Shown: positions 25,301 through 33,200, counted from the stretch's first letter. The stretch: DNA of 64,000 nt from Io17-Chloro-G2 sp034420695 (GCA_034420695.1 DAOULB010000012.1:37255-101254), one strand, 5' to 3'. Numbers and translations: made by a program. The notes: generated by a model not told the origin, from the letters alone.

Positions 25301-26242
25301 GACCAAGCAGTGGAGATGGTGGCCGCCTTGGACGAGCCCCCGGAGGACAACCTGGTCGTCAAGCACTTGCAGCAAGACCGGGAAGCCACTTCTTCGGGCA
25401 CCGCTCCCGGAAAGGCCGGAGAAGAAGGTTCCTCCCCTGCCCCGGCCCAGGAGTCCAAGGCCGCTTCCCTGTTCCGGATTTTCGGCAGCAAGCCGGGCAC
25501 CTACGGTGCAGGAATCCTGCCGGTGATAGAAGAACGAAACTGGGAAACGGTCCACGACTTGGCCGAGGTGTATGCCGCTTGGGGCGGCTACGCCTATACC
25601 CGCCAGGAGCACGGGGTCAACGCCAGGCAGGAATTCCGCCGCCGTTTCAGCCAGATAGTAGTGGCCGCCAAGAACCAGGACAACCGGGAGCACGACATAT
25701 TCGACAGCGACGACTACATGCAGTACCACGGCGGCATGATTGCCACGGTACGGGCCTTGACCGGGCGCAACCCCCGGCAGTTCTTCGGCGATAGCGCCGA
25801 CCCTTCCCGCTCCAAGGTGAGAGATTTGGAAGACGAAGCCCGCCGGGTATTCCGCACCAGGGTGGTCAATCCCAAGTGGGTGGATTCCATGAAGCGCCAC
25901 GGCTACAAGGGCGCCTTCGAACTGGCCGCCACCGTCGATTACATGTTCGGCTACGACGCCACCGCCCAAGTGGTGGAGGATTGGATGTACGCCGGCGTCA
26001 CCGAGTCCTACGTTCTGGACCCCGAAACCCGGGAGTTCTTCATGCAGAGCAACCCCTGGGCCTTGAAGAGCGTGGTGGAACGGCTGTTGGAGGCTATTCA
26101 GCGGGAACTCTGGGAGAACCCCCCGGAGGATATGAAGAACAGGCTGGAGGAACTGTACCTGCAACTGGAAGCAGACTTGGAAGCGCGGCAAGAAGGGCTG
26201 CGGGCCGGTGCTTCGTCGCCCGGAGCAACAGCCAATGGCTGA
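22343..26242 (+). CDS. cobN: Cobaltochelatase large subunit CobN
   Basis: Large subunit of the ATP-dependent chelatase that inserts cobalt into the corrin ring. The 1299-aa product matches the CobN/BchH family in length. It has MVHVGKHGTLEWMPGKGIG, FYSVDPKTIPSPAAWETGQA, LVVWGTSAMRTHGDDIAQIL and HDIFDSDDYMQYHGGMIATV. A low-complexity linker (about residues 1015-1040) precedes the last third. Being behind a cobalamin riboswitch and near CbtAB favours cobalt over magnesium. The ATPase partner is probably the fused ChlI-ChlD protein at 28023. Confidence 0.95.
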   Translation: MPARRKNILLITTADTDILTAERAVAGLPKGFARLTAYNPSMAATPDAQAELVDAASKADVVVLRLLGGKQAMPEAFEPLVRLCHNRGIPLIACPGHEEWDQDLVAACTVPPAEVDDVFSYLIRGGVQNFQNLFLFLSDSYLGTEYGHEAPASLDWEGIYHPELGDRFETQDIEGYIAQRFQPGLPAVGLLFYRAHWMSGNLKPIDALISRLERLGANVLPVFSYSLKHNPESGDETNRTFTKFLSDENGAPRVDCVINTMAMSMSDISAEGPAIASPVDYLERLDVPMVQGIISTGTEEEWLESPLGLGPIDTAMSVALPEFDGRLISVPISFKEETKASPRGGLQARIQQYVPRQDRVDLVAGLAVKWAKLRSKSNEEKRIAIVLSNYPTKDARIGNAVGLDTPASVIRILHAMKDAGYRVEDIPESPDELVHRIIERCSNDVDSLTEEQLRLAVGHVTAREYRQRFQAFPAQVKEELQESWGEPPGKVYRSGDGLAIAGIQLGNIFVGLQPPRGFGENPIAIYHSPDLAPTHHYLAYYQWIRDTFKADAMVHVGKHGTLEWMPGKGIGLSESCYPEVALGDLPLFYPFIINNPGEGAQAKRRAHAAVVDHLIPAMTSADGYGDIARLEQLMDEHYQCQTLDPSKLPLLEKQIWELTQQAELNRDLGIYDQPEDFGEFILEIDGYLCELKDAQIKDGLHILGETPQGEQMVGLLSNLTRLQNANQVPSLRGALAQDLGLDYGNLIENPGMPVSGKVPEVLAALDTETPARTQGDLLERLEVLGRRAFELLLAREFRPEAVPQVVEELLGCRGPAAEGVLAFVAATVYPALLRTPEEIENLIKGLEGRFVPPGPSGAPTRGMANILPTGRNFYSVDPKTIPSPAAWETGQALANALLEKYLDEEGSYPEMVGLVVWGTSAMRTHGDDIAQILALLGVRPVWQAESRRVVGLEVVSLEELGRPRIDVTVRISGFFRDAFPNLINLLDQAVEMVAALDEPPEDNLVVKHLQQDREATSSGTAPGKAGEEGSSPAPAQESKAASLFRIFGSKPGTYGAGILPVIEERNWETVHDLAEVYAAWGGYAYTRQEHGVNARQEFRRRFSQIVVAAKNQDNREHDIFDSDDYMQYHGGMIATVRALTGRNPRQFFGDSADPSRSKVRDLEDEARRVFRTRVVNPKWVDSMKRHGYKGAFELAATVDYMFGYDATAQVVEDWMYAGVTESYVLDPETREFFMQSNPWALKSVVERLLEAIQRELWENPPEDMKNRLEELYLQLEADLEARQEGLRAGASSPGATANG

Positions 26243-26308
26243 CCGCCAGACCGGGCATTCTTTTCAGTTCAGGTTGGACTGTTGCATTGCTTTGCCGCCA
26301 ATAAGCCA

Positions 26309-26314
26309 TATAAT
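26309..26314 (+). promoter_or_regulatory. Consensus -10 box (TATAAT) upstream of the 26345 gene
   Basis: A perfect TATAAT lies 31 bases before the start codon of the 138-aa gene, placing a transcription start near 26321. The -35 region is poor (ATTGCT at 17-base spacing). This suggests the genes from 26345 on can be expressed independently of the riboswitch. Confidence 0.5.
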
Positions 26315-26344
26315 TGCGGAATCCACCCCTAGGGAAGGGACGCA

Positions 26345-26761
26345 ATGGAAGTAGCGCTGGAACTGGTGAGAGAGTTGGCCCGCGACGACAAGGTCATGTG
26401 GGTCGTGGGCGGCGGCGACGTGGTCAGCGAAAACGAGTCCAAGGGCATAAAGGAGCCGGAGTTCAACAACGGATTTGTCACTGTAGAGGCCGACAACTGG
26501 CACTTCCACCTGAAGATAGAGGACGTGACCGGAATCCAGTTTGTCGAAGCGGAGAGCCACGGAGACTTGCTCTCTTACTATGTGCGCTTCTCCAACGAAA
26601 AAGAGGAGACCATGCTGCGGGGATACTTTCCCAATCCGTACCTAGACGCCTCGCTCAACCGCACCGAACTGCAACCGGATAAGCTCGAACAATTCGAGGC
26701 GATGCGAGACCGGTACGTGGGACGGGACGGCATCGTGTTTGTTCGGCGGCCCAGGCAGTAG
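26345..26761 (+). CDS. Conserved-looking protein of unknown function in the cobalt cluster
   Basis: I do not recognise this 138-aa protein with confidence. It has no signal peptide, membrane segment or Cys. A central block (TVEADNWHFHLKIEDVTGIQ, then SYYVRFSNEKEETMLRGYFP and NPYLD) suggests an alternating-strand fold, with two His in HFHL as possible ligands. The pattern faintly recalls ChuX/HutX-like heme/tetrapyrrole proteins. It has a strong ribosome-binding site (GGGAAGGGA, 26331-26339) and its own -10 box, and it sits between cobN and cbtB, so a tetrapyrrole or metal role is plausible but unproven. Confidence 0.6.
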   Translation: MEVALELVRELARDDKVMWVVGGGDVVSENESKGIKEPEFNNGFVTVEADNWHFHLKIEDVTGIQFVEAESHGDLLSYYVRFSNEKEETMLRGYFPNPYLDASLNRTELQPDKLEQFEAMRDRYVGRDGIVFVRRPRQ

Positions 26762-26858
26762 AATTCGACACCGGGCCGCCGCAGCGGCGAAATGGACTTA
26801 AGACAACCAACGACAGGACATTCGTAATCAATCGGGGTAAGTCATCAGGAGGGTTTTC

Positions 26859-27065
26859 ATGGCGGGCGCATTTACCGGATTTCTGGCGGAACGTGAATTC
26901 AGCAAGTGGCTTGGGTTGGGTCTGGCAATAATGGCCCTCCTCTATATCGTCGGCTACGTTGACGGGTCGGTCCACGCCGCGGCCCTGGGGACCACCGGGG
27001 CCAAGCTGGGTTACGTGCACGAGTTCTTCCACCATGCCAGGCACGTTGCCCTGATGTGCCACTAA
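26859..27065 (+). CDS. cbtB: CbtB-type cobalt transporter subunit
   Basis: Small membrane protein that pairs with CbtA in B12-regulated cobalt uptake. The 68-aa product has one predicted membrane helix (about residues 16-38) and a His-rich C terminus (HEFFHHARHVALMCH), the CbtB signature thought to bind metal. A clear AGGAGGG ribosome-binding site precedes the ATG. cbtA follows after a hairpin. Confidence 0.88.
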   Translation: MAGAFTGFLAEREFSKWLGLGLAIMALLYIVGYVDGSVHAAALGTTGAKLGYVHEFFHHARHVALMCH

Positions 27066-27071
27066 GATTCT

Positions 27072-27111
27072 GAGGCTGGCTGTGGCCGGGGTTCCGGTTC
27101 CGGCCAGCCTC
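27072..27111 (+). terminator. Stem-loop between cbtB and cbtA
   Basis: GAGGCTGGC (27072-27080) pairs perfectly with GCCAGCCTC (27103-27111), with a GC-rich loop that can fold further. Only a weak T-content tail (ATTCTG) follows. It may attenuate transcription into cbtA or stabilise the short cbtB mRNA rather than fully terminate. Confidence 0.5.
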
Positions 27112-27202
27112 ATTCTGCCCCACGTCTGACCTTGGCCCGCGGAGCGGCTGTCCGTTAGCGGTACTGCTCCGGGTGGGTTTCTATAGCCCTGGAGGTACTG
27201 TC

Positions 27203-27985
27203 ATGCCTAGGATTCTGGTAATCGGCATTGTGGCAGGAATTATTTCAGGTTTGCTGGTAGGAGGATTCCACAACCTCTTCACCGTACCTGTAATGGAAAG
27301 AGCAATAGCCCTGGAAGAGGAACGCTCCTCCCAAGCCGGCACGGTCTCCGCAGGCGCTGAAGAGGGAGACACTCCTGTTTCCCTGGGCGTACAGCGGCTG
27401 GGCATGGTCATAGGTACAGCCATTTACGGCTTGGTGCTGGGGGTGGTGTTTGCCGGAGGGTTCGAACTCCTGCGCCGGGCCAAGCCCCATTGGAATGTCA
27501 TAGCCTTGGCGGCAACCGTTGGAGTCCTGGGGTTCTGGGCCGTGTCCCTCTTTCCCTTTATGAAGTACCCGGCCAACCCTCCGGGGGTGGGTCAAGAGAC
27601 TACCTTGCTTTCGAGGCAGCTCTTCCAAGTGCTGTTTATTGTCTTGTCGGCGGGGGCCATCGCCGCCGGTCTGGCCGCACTGTCCAAGATTGAGTCTCTG
27701 CGCACCCAAGCCCTTGGAGGGGCGCAGGTGGCGGCCGGCCTGCTCTTGGTTTACGGGGTTTTCGCCGCCATAATCTTCCTGGCTTTCCCAGGCAACCCGG
27801 ACCCGGCGCCGGTGCCCTTGGACCTGCTGGAACTGTTCCGAGCATTGACCATGGTCGGCCAGTTCCTGCTGTGGGCATTCCTGGCTGCAGGCGTAGCCTT
27901 GGCCGTGATGCGGCAACAGGGCAGGGAAGCTCTGCAGCCAACAGGGTCTGGGGAGCCCGCCGCCACATCCGCCGGGCTCGGCTGA
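27203..27985 (+). CDS. cbtA: CbtA-type cobalt transporter membrane subunit
   Basis: Integral membrane partner of CbtB. From the ATG at 27203 (GGAGG site 7 bases upstream) the product is 260 aa with about five or six hydrophobic segments. The family-like N terminus has GLLVGGFHNLFTVPVMERAI. Long acidic/polar loop at about residues 36-60 (ERSSQAGTVSAGAEEGD). A frame open from 27173 adds ten residues without a ribosome-binding site. Together with cbtB it should supply cobalt for CobN. Confidence 0.87.
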   Translation: MPRILVIGIVAGIISGLLVGGFHNLFTVPVMERAIALEEERSSQAGTVSAGAEEGDTPVSLGVQRLGMVIGTAIYGLVLGVVFAGGFELLRRAKPHWNVIALAATVGVLGFWAVSLFPFMKYPANPPGVGQETTLLSRQLFQVLFIVLSAGAIAAGLAALSKIESLRTQALGGAQVAAGLLLVYGVFAAIIFLAFPGNPDPAPVPLDLLELFRALTMVGQFLLWAFLAAGVALAVMRQQGREALQPTGSGEPAATSAGLG

Positions 27986-28022
27986 CAACAGGACCAGGCA
28001 ATTCACATCCAAATAGAGGCCA

Positions 28023-30146
28023 ATGATTCGACAGCGCACCCAAAGGGAAGCTAGTCCAGACCTGCCCTCGGAACCCAGCTTTCCCTTTACCGCCATTGTG
28101 GGCCAGGGCGATATGAAGCTGGCCCTGCTGCTGAACACTATCAATCCGAAAATCGGCGGCGTATTGATACGCGGCAAGAAGGGCACCGCCAAGTCCACGG
28201 CGGTCCGCTCCTTGGCTGCGTTGCTGCCCGAGGTCACGGTACTCCAAGGCTGCCCCTACAGTTGCCCACCGGAAGGCCGGCAGGGCTTGTGCCAGTGGTG
28301 CCAGTCCGGGGCCAACGACAATCCGCCGGTCACCCGCCAAGTGAGGATTGTCGACCTGCCGGTGGGCGCCACCGAGGACCGGCTGGTGGGCTCCTTGGAT
28401 ATAGAGCAGGCAATCAAGTCCGGAGACCGCAGCTTTGAGCCGGGACTGATTGCCGCCACCCACCGGGGCATCCTCTACATCGACGAGGTCAACCTGCTCA
28501 ACGATCACTTGGTGGACGTGCTCCTCGACGCGGCCGCCATGGGCCGCAACTATGTGGAGCGGGAGGGCATCTCGGTAGCCCACGCCGCCGAGTTCATACT
28601 GGTGGGCACCATGAACCCCGAAGAGGGAGACCTGAGGCCGCAGTTGCTGGACCGCTTCGGACTTGCCGTGGAAGTGGAGGGAGACCTGACCGCCGAAGAG
28701 CGGCGGGAGGTGGTGCGGCGGCGCATCGCATACGAAGCAGACCCCTTCAGGTTCATGTCACGCTGGCGGAGGGAAGAAGAGCGGGAAAGGCGTCGCTTGG
28801 TGCGCAGCCGCCGCCTGCTTCCCCGGGTCACCGCCGTGGATGACATCCTCACCCTGATAACCGACATCTGCGCCGAGTTCCAAGTTGACGGGATGCGCGG
28901 CGACATCGTGATGTACAAGACCGCCGGCACCATTGCCGCTTACGAGGGCCGCACCAAGGTGACGGTGGAAGACGTTCGCCGAGCAGCCAAGCTGTCCCTG
29001 TTACACCGGCAGCGGCGGCAGCCTTTCCAGCAGCCCCAGATGGTCACCGAGAATCTTGACGCCATGATCGACGAGATTCAGAACCAGTCCCAGCAGCGGG
29101 AGCCCTCGGACAAGGGCAGCGGCGATTCCGGGCAGGGAGACGACGACGGCGGGCCTCACCAACCGGGTTCAGATTTGGACCCTTCTCCGGAGGACACCCC
29201 GGGCGGCCCCGGCGATATTCTTCCCGAAGCCAGGACCTTCGAGGTCGGCGACCCCTTTTCGCTGAAGGCCCTCCAGGTGCAGCCACCGGACCGCCGGGTC
29301 CGCCGTTCCACAGGGCGCCGGGCCAAGACGGTGAGCGGCTCGGCCACCGGGCGCTACTTCGCCGCCCAAACACCCGCCGGCCCCGTAACCGATTTGGCCT
29401 TGGATGCCACATTGCGGGCAGCCGCCCCCTACCAGTCCAATCGCCGCGCCGCTACTCCCCCGGAGGAGCCAAGTCCCGCTTTACGTATAGAACCTTGGGA
29501 CGTGCGGGAAAAAGTGCGGGAAACCAAGACGGGCAGCCTGGTTATCTTCGTGGTGGACGCCAGCGGCTCCATGGGGGCCCAACGGAGGATGGTTGCAGTA
29601 AAGGGGGCCGTCTTGTCCTTGCTCCTGGACGCCTACCAGCGGCGGGACCGGGTGGCCATGGTATCATTCCGGGGGACCGGAGCCGCCACCCTGCTGCCGC
29701 CCACCGGCAGCGTCGACCTGGCCCAAGCCTGCCTGCAGGACATGCCTACCGGCGGTCGGACTCCCTTGACCCAAGGCCTGTTGAAGGCGCTGGAAATTGT
29801 CGAAGCCGAAACCATGAAGGACCGGGATGTGCTGCCCTTGCTGGTGCTGCTCTCCGACGGAAGGGCTAACGTTGGCCTGTCTCCCGGGGGGGATGCTTCG
29901 CTTTCCGGAGGAGCCGCGCCCCCTGCTGGCGCCGCCGCGGACGTCCAAGCGGTGGCTTCCATGGTCCACCAGCAGAGAATACCCTCGATAGTAATCGACA
30001 CCGAATCCGGGTTCATCCGGCTGGGACTGGCCCGGCCCATCTCCGAGGCCATGGGCGCTACCTACCTGCAGCTTGAAGACCTGCAGGCCGAATCTCTGGC
30101 AGGAGTGGTACGACAGGAACTGCCGGGCCTCGGTGGGGAGGCTTAG
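28023..30146 (+). CDS. Fused ChlI-ChlD chelatase ATPase (putative cobaltochelatase subunit)
   Basis: Motor protein of metal insertion, fusing an AAA+ ATPase (ChlI/BchI-like, about residues 18-330) to a ChlD-like acidic/proline-rich linker (about 350-420) and a C-terminal von Willebrand A domain. Visible motifs are a Walker A variant (GKKGTAKST, residues 51-59), Walker B (ILYIDEVNLL) and the MIDAS motif (VVDASGSMG, near residue 509). Such 650-700-aa fusions partner CobN in bacteria without CobS/CobT. Context with cobN and cbtAB supports cobalt. ATG at 28023 with only 37 bases after cbtA. Confidence 0.87.
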   Translation: MIRQRTQREASPDLPSEPSFPFTAIVGQGDMKLALLLNTINPKIGGVLIRGKKGTAKSTAVRSLAALLPEVTVLQGCPYSCPPEGRQGLCQWCQSGANDNPPVTRQVRIVDLPVGATEDRLVGSLDIEQAIKSGDRSFEPGLIAATHRGILYIDEVNLLNDHLVDVLLDAAAMGRNYVEREGISVAHAAEFILVGTMNPEEGDLRPQLLDRFGLAVEVEGDLTAEERREVVRRRIAYEADPFRFMSRWRREEERERRRLVRSRRLLPRVTAVDDILTLITDICAEFQVDGMRGDIVMYKTAGTIAAYEGRTKVTVEDVRRAAKLSLLHRQRRQPFQQPQMVTENLDAMIDEIQNQSQQREPSDKGSGDSGQGDDDGGPHQPGSDLDPSPEDTPGGPGDILPEARTFEVGDPFSLKALQVQPPDRRVRRSTGRRAKTVSGSATGRYFAAQTPAGPVTDLALDATLRAAAPYQSNRRAATPPEEPSPALRIEPWDVREKVRETKTGSLVIFVVDASGSMGAQRRMVAVKGAVLSLLLDAYQRRDRVAMVSFRGTGAATLLPPTGSVDLAQACLQDMPTGGRTPLTQGLLKALEIVEAETMKDRDVLPLLVLLSDGRANVGLSPGGDASLSGGAAPPAGAAADVQAVASMVHQQRIPSIVIDTESGFIRLGLARPISEAMGATYLQLEDLQAESLAGVVRQELPGLGGEA

Positions 30147-30159
30147 GGCCGCTAGCGCC

Positions 30160-30546
30160 TCACCACAGCCGGCGCACGCCGTACTGGTCGAAGAGCGTTT
30201 CGTTAGTTAATAGGACCAGATTTCGCTCTTGGGCCTGCGCGATGAGTATGCGGTCGAAGGGGTCGCGGTGATGGCCTGAAAGCGCCCCGGCCCGGACGCC
30301 TTCGGCCACCGTGATTGACAGTTCCTCGAACCCTTGGCTGGCTATCCTTCCCTGAAAATCCAAGGCTAACACCTCCGCTTCCGGAAGCCTGCCAAGGCGG
30401 TGTTTGGTGGCAATCTCCCAAGCCGTTGCAGCGCTGATGAAGATGTCGTTCTCTTCGTCTTCCATCGCCCGTCGAGCCTGACCCGACAGTCTCGGGCTGC
30501 CGGAGAACCACCAAATCAGGGTGTGGGAGTCGAGCAGTATTCGCAA
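30160..30546 (-). CDS. PIN-domain toxin, VapC-like
   Basis: Predicted metal-dependent ribonuclease toxin. The 128-aa product has the PIN acidic residues: Asp in LLDSHTLIWW (residue 6), Glu in AATAWEIATKHRLGRLP and Asp in HHRDPFDRILIAQAQ, plus a C-terminal LTNE. The start overlaps the end of the antitoxin gene by 31 bases, so translation is coupled. The closest style is the VapC type often paired with Phd antitoxins. Confidence 0.92.
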   Translation of the reverse strand: MRILLDSHTLIWWFSGSPRLSGQARRAMEDEENDIFISAATAWEIATKHRLGRLPEAEVLALDFQGRIASQGFEELSITVAEGVRAGALSGHHRDPFDRILIAQAQERNLVLLTNETLFDQYGVRRLW

Positions 30547-30791
30547 TCGCAGTTACCCAGTCCTTCCCACAGTTTCAACTCTTCCTCGGGCAGCGGGTCG
30601 AAGAAGAAACCGTCATCTATGTTTATCAGTCCCCTCATCGCCCCGAACTGCCGTTTGCCCTTCTGGCGCACGGGAACCAGTTGAGCAACGGGCTTCCCAT
30701 TGCGGGCGATGATTACCTCCTCCCCCGCCTCCATTTGGGCCAGCAGGCGGGATAGGTTGGTCTTTGCTTCGTGGACGTTCACCGTGGGCAT
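30516..30791 (-). CDS. Phd/YefM-type antitoxin
   Basis: DNA-binding antitoxin of the PIN toxin. The 91-aa product starts MPTVNVHEAKTNLSRLLAQM and continues GEEVIIARNGKPVAQLVPVR, the Phd/YefM N-terminal DNA-binding pattern. The C-terminal part (FFFDPLPEEELKLWEG) probably wraps the toxin. An unusual Cys pair (CDCEYC) near the end arises in the region overlapping the toxin start. GGAG ribosome-binding site upstream; promoter and operator lie at 30814-30848. Confidence 0.92.
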   Translation of the reverse strand: MPTVNVHEAKTNLSRLLAQMEAGEEVIIARNGKPVAQLVPVRQKGKRQFGAMRGLINIDDGFFFDPLPEEELKLWEGLGNCDCEYCSTPTP

Positions 30792-30813
30792 TTTGGACTC
30801 CTCGACGGTAGCT

Positions 30814-30848
30814 TAGCTAATCATATAGCTAATATGTGCGGCTGACAA
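30814..30848 (-). promoter_or_regulatory. Promoter with overlapping operator repeats of the toxin-antitoxin operon
   Basis: On the minus strand TTGTCA (30843-30848) and TATGAT (30820-30825) form a promoter with a 17-base spacer and 5 of 6 matches in each box. Two identical 8-base repeats TAGCTAAT (plus strand 30814-30821 and 30826-30833), 12 bases apart, bracket the -10 box. They are the likely operator for autoregulation by the antitoxin complex. Confidence 0.75.
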
Positions 30849-30961
30849 ATGACACAAGCCCATTGAAGGTCCAAGTCACTGGCAATGGCCTTCATGGGAA
30901 AGTGCCTGGGGGAAGCCCGGAGTAAGTTGCGCCGGGACCGGATGGAGTTTGGCCCGGTGGC

Positions 30962-31282
30962 CTAGACTCCCGGCGGCCGGTAGTTGACGGTCTTGCCGAC
31001 GGCTTCATCTATCTCCTCCGCGGTCAGCAGGACAGTCGTGCTCCAAGTGAGCGCCCCGACGGAGCCTATGGCCAGACCCAAAGCTGCGGCCGAAACTTGG
31101 TCGGGAACGTCTATTATCAGATAGAGGTCGCTTTCCCCGAAAGCGAAGTAAAAGGCCTCCACAGAACCGCCCACAGAAGCCACCGCGGCCCCGAGAGCTT
31201 CCCGCCGGGAGGTTGCCCCCTCTTCGATGAGTCCTTGAGCGCCTTCCGGTGTGTATGCTGCAGTCACCAAGTACTTGGGCAT
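30962..31282 (-). CDS. GYD-domain protein
   Basis: The 106-aa product has the GYD-domain pattern: MPKYLVTAAYTPEGAQGLIE, a central GGSVEAFYFAFGESDLYLII and a C-terminal LTAEEIDEAVGKTVNYRPP. GYD proteins are small dimeric alpha/beta-barrel proteins. Their function is mostly unknown. It lies downstream of thiC and its terminator in the same orientation. No thiamine link is evident from sequence. Confidence 0.85.
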   Translation of the reverse strand: MPKYLVTAAYTPEGAQGLIEEGATSRREALGAAVASVGGSVEAFYFAFGESDLYLIIDVPDQVSAAALGLAIGSVGALTWSTTVLLTAEEIDEAVGKTVNYRPPGV

Positions 31283-31330
31283 GTCTTTCCCTCACTGGTA
31301 TTGAATGAGTGGTACGGCGCGTTCCACTCC

Positions 31331-31380
31331 AAAAGTGGGCCGGCCCCCGATAACTTCCTTCGGCAAGGGGCCGGCCCTTT
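31331..31380 (-). terminator. Strong stem-loop terminator downstream of thiC
   Basis: GGGCCGGCCCC (31337-31347) and GGGGCCGGCCC (31367-31377) form an 11-bp perfect GC-rich stem. Read on the minus strand the stem is followed by ACTTTTGG, a weak T tract. It separates thiC from the GYD gene. Confidence 0.72.
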
Positions 31381-31408
31381 GGTCCATTCCTTTAAACCTG
31401 ATGCAAGC

Positions 31409-31447
31409 GGCTAGGACTTTTGCCTAGGGTTTTGGCCTAGGATTTTT
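31409..31447. repeat. 12-14-nt tandem array (3 units) across the thiC stop codon
   Basis: Three units with core GCCTAGGRTTTT lie at 31409-31421, 31422-31433 and 31434-31447. The last unit contains the thiC stop codon (31437-31439) and the preceding Lys/Ser codons, so each copy repeats the stop-codon context. Confidence 0.82.
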
Positions 31448-33200
31448 GGTATATCCTGGCGCCTGCATTCAGGAATTCCTGGGACTTTTCCTCCATGCCC
31501 AAGGCAATTGCCTTGTCCGGGTCCAAGCCCTTGTTTTTGGCGTACTCCCGGACATCCTGGGTTATCTTCATGGCGCAGAACTTGGGACCGCACATGGAAC
31601 AGAAGTGGGCCACCTTTGCGCCTTGGGCCGGCAGCGTTTCGTCGTGGAAGTCCCTGGCGGTATCCGGGTCCAAGGAAAGATTGAACTGGTCGTCCCACCG
31701 GAACTCGAACCTGGCCTTGGACAGGGCATCGTCCCACTGGTGGGCCTGTGGGTGTCCCTTGGCCACGTCGGCTGCGTGGGCGGCGATCTTGTAGGTAACG
31801 ACGCCGGTCCTCACGTCTTCCCGTGTGGGCAGCCCCAAGTGCTCCTTGGGAGTCACGTAGCACAACATGGCCGTGCCGTGCATCCCGATGGTGGCCGCCC
31901 CGATGGCGGAGGTGATGTGGTCGTAGCCCGGCGCGATGTCGGTGGTCAAGGGCCCCAAGGTGTAGAAGGGGGCTTCGTGGCACACTTCAATCTGCCGGTC
32001 CACGTTCTCCTTGATTTTGTGCAACGGCACGTGGCCAGGGCCTTCGATCATAACCTGCACGTCGTGTTCCCAAGCGGTCTTGGTCAGCTCTCCCAGGGTT
32101 TCCAGTTCGCCGAACTGGGCCTCGTCGTTGGCGTCGGCGATGCAGCCGGGGCGCAGCCCGTCGCCCAAGGAGAAGGCCACGTCGTAGGCCCTCATTATTT
32201 CGCAGATTTCCTCGAAGTGGGTGTAGAGGAAGTTCTCCTGGTGGTGGGCCAGGCACCAGCCCGCCATGATGGAACCGCCCCGGGAAACTATTCCGGTGAT
32301 GCGGTTGGCGGTGAGAGGGACGTACTGGAGACGGACGCCGGCGTGGATTGTGAAATAGTCTACGCCCTGCTCCGCCTGCTCGATGATGGTGTCCCGGTAG
32401 AGTTCCCAAGTCAACTCGGCGGCCTCACCGTCCACCTTCTCCAGAGCCTGGTAGATTGGCACCGTCCCGATGGGGACCGGCGAGTTGCGCAGAATCCACT
32501 CCCTGGTCGTATGGATGTCCCTCCCGGTGGACAGGTCCATCACCGTGTCTGCTCCCCAGTGGGTGGCCCAGAGCATCTTCTCCACTTCCTCCTGGATCGA
32601 GGAAGTGACGGCGGAATTGCCGATGTTGGCGTTTATCTTGACTAGGAAATTACGCCCGATAATCATCGGCTCCGATTCAGGGTGGTTCACGTTGGAAGGA
32701 ATGATAGCCCTCCCCCGTGCGACTTCGGCCCGGACCGTCTCCGGGTCTATGCCTTCCCGCAACCCGATGAACTCCATTTCCGGGGTGACAATCCCCTGCT
32801 TGGCGTAATGCATCTGGGTAACGGCCCGGCCCGGCTTGGCCCGCAACGGCTGACGGACCAGCCCCGGGTACTCCCGCCAACCCAGTTGGCTCACCGCCGC
32901 CGCCCGCGGGTCGGAGAACTCTTCGACATCTCCTCGACCCAGTATCCACTCCCTCCGCAGGGGCGCCAGACCCTGGCCAAGGTTCATCTCACGGGAATCA
33001 TCGGTGTAAGGGCCGCTGGTGTCGTAGACCTGCAGGGGAGGGTTCTCTTCATTCCCGAAGCGCCCGCTGGTTGGAGTGAGGGTGACTTCTCGGAAAGGGA
33101 CCCTGACACCCGGCTGCGAACCCTGCAAGTACACCTTGCGGCTGGCCGGGAAAACCGCTTTTCCTTGAATTTTGAGGATCTCCTCGGAAACTTGAACCAT
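31437..33200 (-). CDS. thiC: Phosphomethylpyrimidine synthase ThiC
   Basis: Radical-SAM enzyme that converts aminoimidazole ribotide to HMP-P for thiamine synthesis. The 587-aa product has the ThiC core (MHYAKQGIVTPEMEFIGLRE, GTVPIYQALEKVDGEA, and ISRGGSIMAGWCLAHHQENF in this variant) and the C-terminal iron-sulfur motif CSMCGPKFCAMK. It is preceded on the minus strand by a promoter, a TPP riboswitch and a terminator, so it should be repressed by thiamine pyrophosphate. Its 3' end merges with a short tandem array. Confidence 0.97.
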   Translation of the reverse strand: MVQVSEEILKIQGKAVFPASRKVYLQGSQPGVRVPFREVTLTPTSGRFGNEENPPLQVYDTSGPYTDDSREMNLGQGLAPLRREWILGRGDVEEFSDPRAAAVSQLGWREYPGLVRQPLRAKPGRAVTQMHYAKQGIVTPEMEFIGLREGIDPETVRAEVARGRAIIPSNVNHPESEPMIIGRNFLVKINANIGNSAVTSSIQEEVEKMLWATHWGADTVMDLSTGRDIHTTREWILRNSPVPIGTVPIYQALEKVDGEAAELTWELYRDTIIEQAEQGVDYFTIHAGVRLQYVPLTANRITGIVSRGGSIMAGWCLAHHQENFLYTHFEEICEIMRAYDVAFSLGDGLRPGCIADANDEAQFGELETLGELTKTAWEHDVQVMIEGPGHVPLHKIKENVDRQIEVCHEAPFYTLGPLTTDIAPGYDHITSAIGAATIGMHGTAMLCYVTPKEHLGLPTREDVRTGVVTYKIAAHAADVAKGHPQAHQWDDALSKARFEFRWDDQFNLSLDPDTARDFHDETLPAQGAKVAHFCSMCGPKFCAMKITQDVREYAKNKGLDPDKAIALGMEEKSQEFLNAGARIYQKS

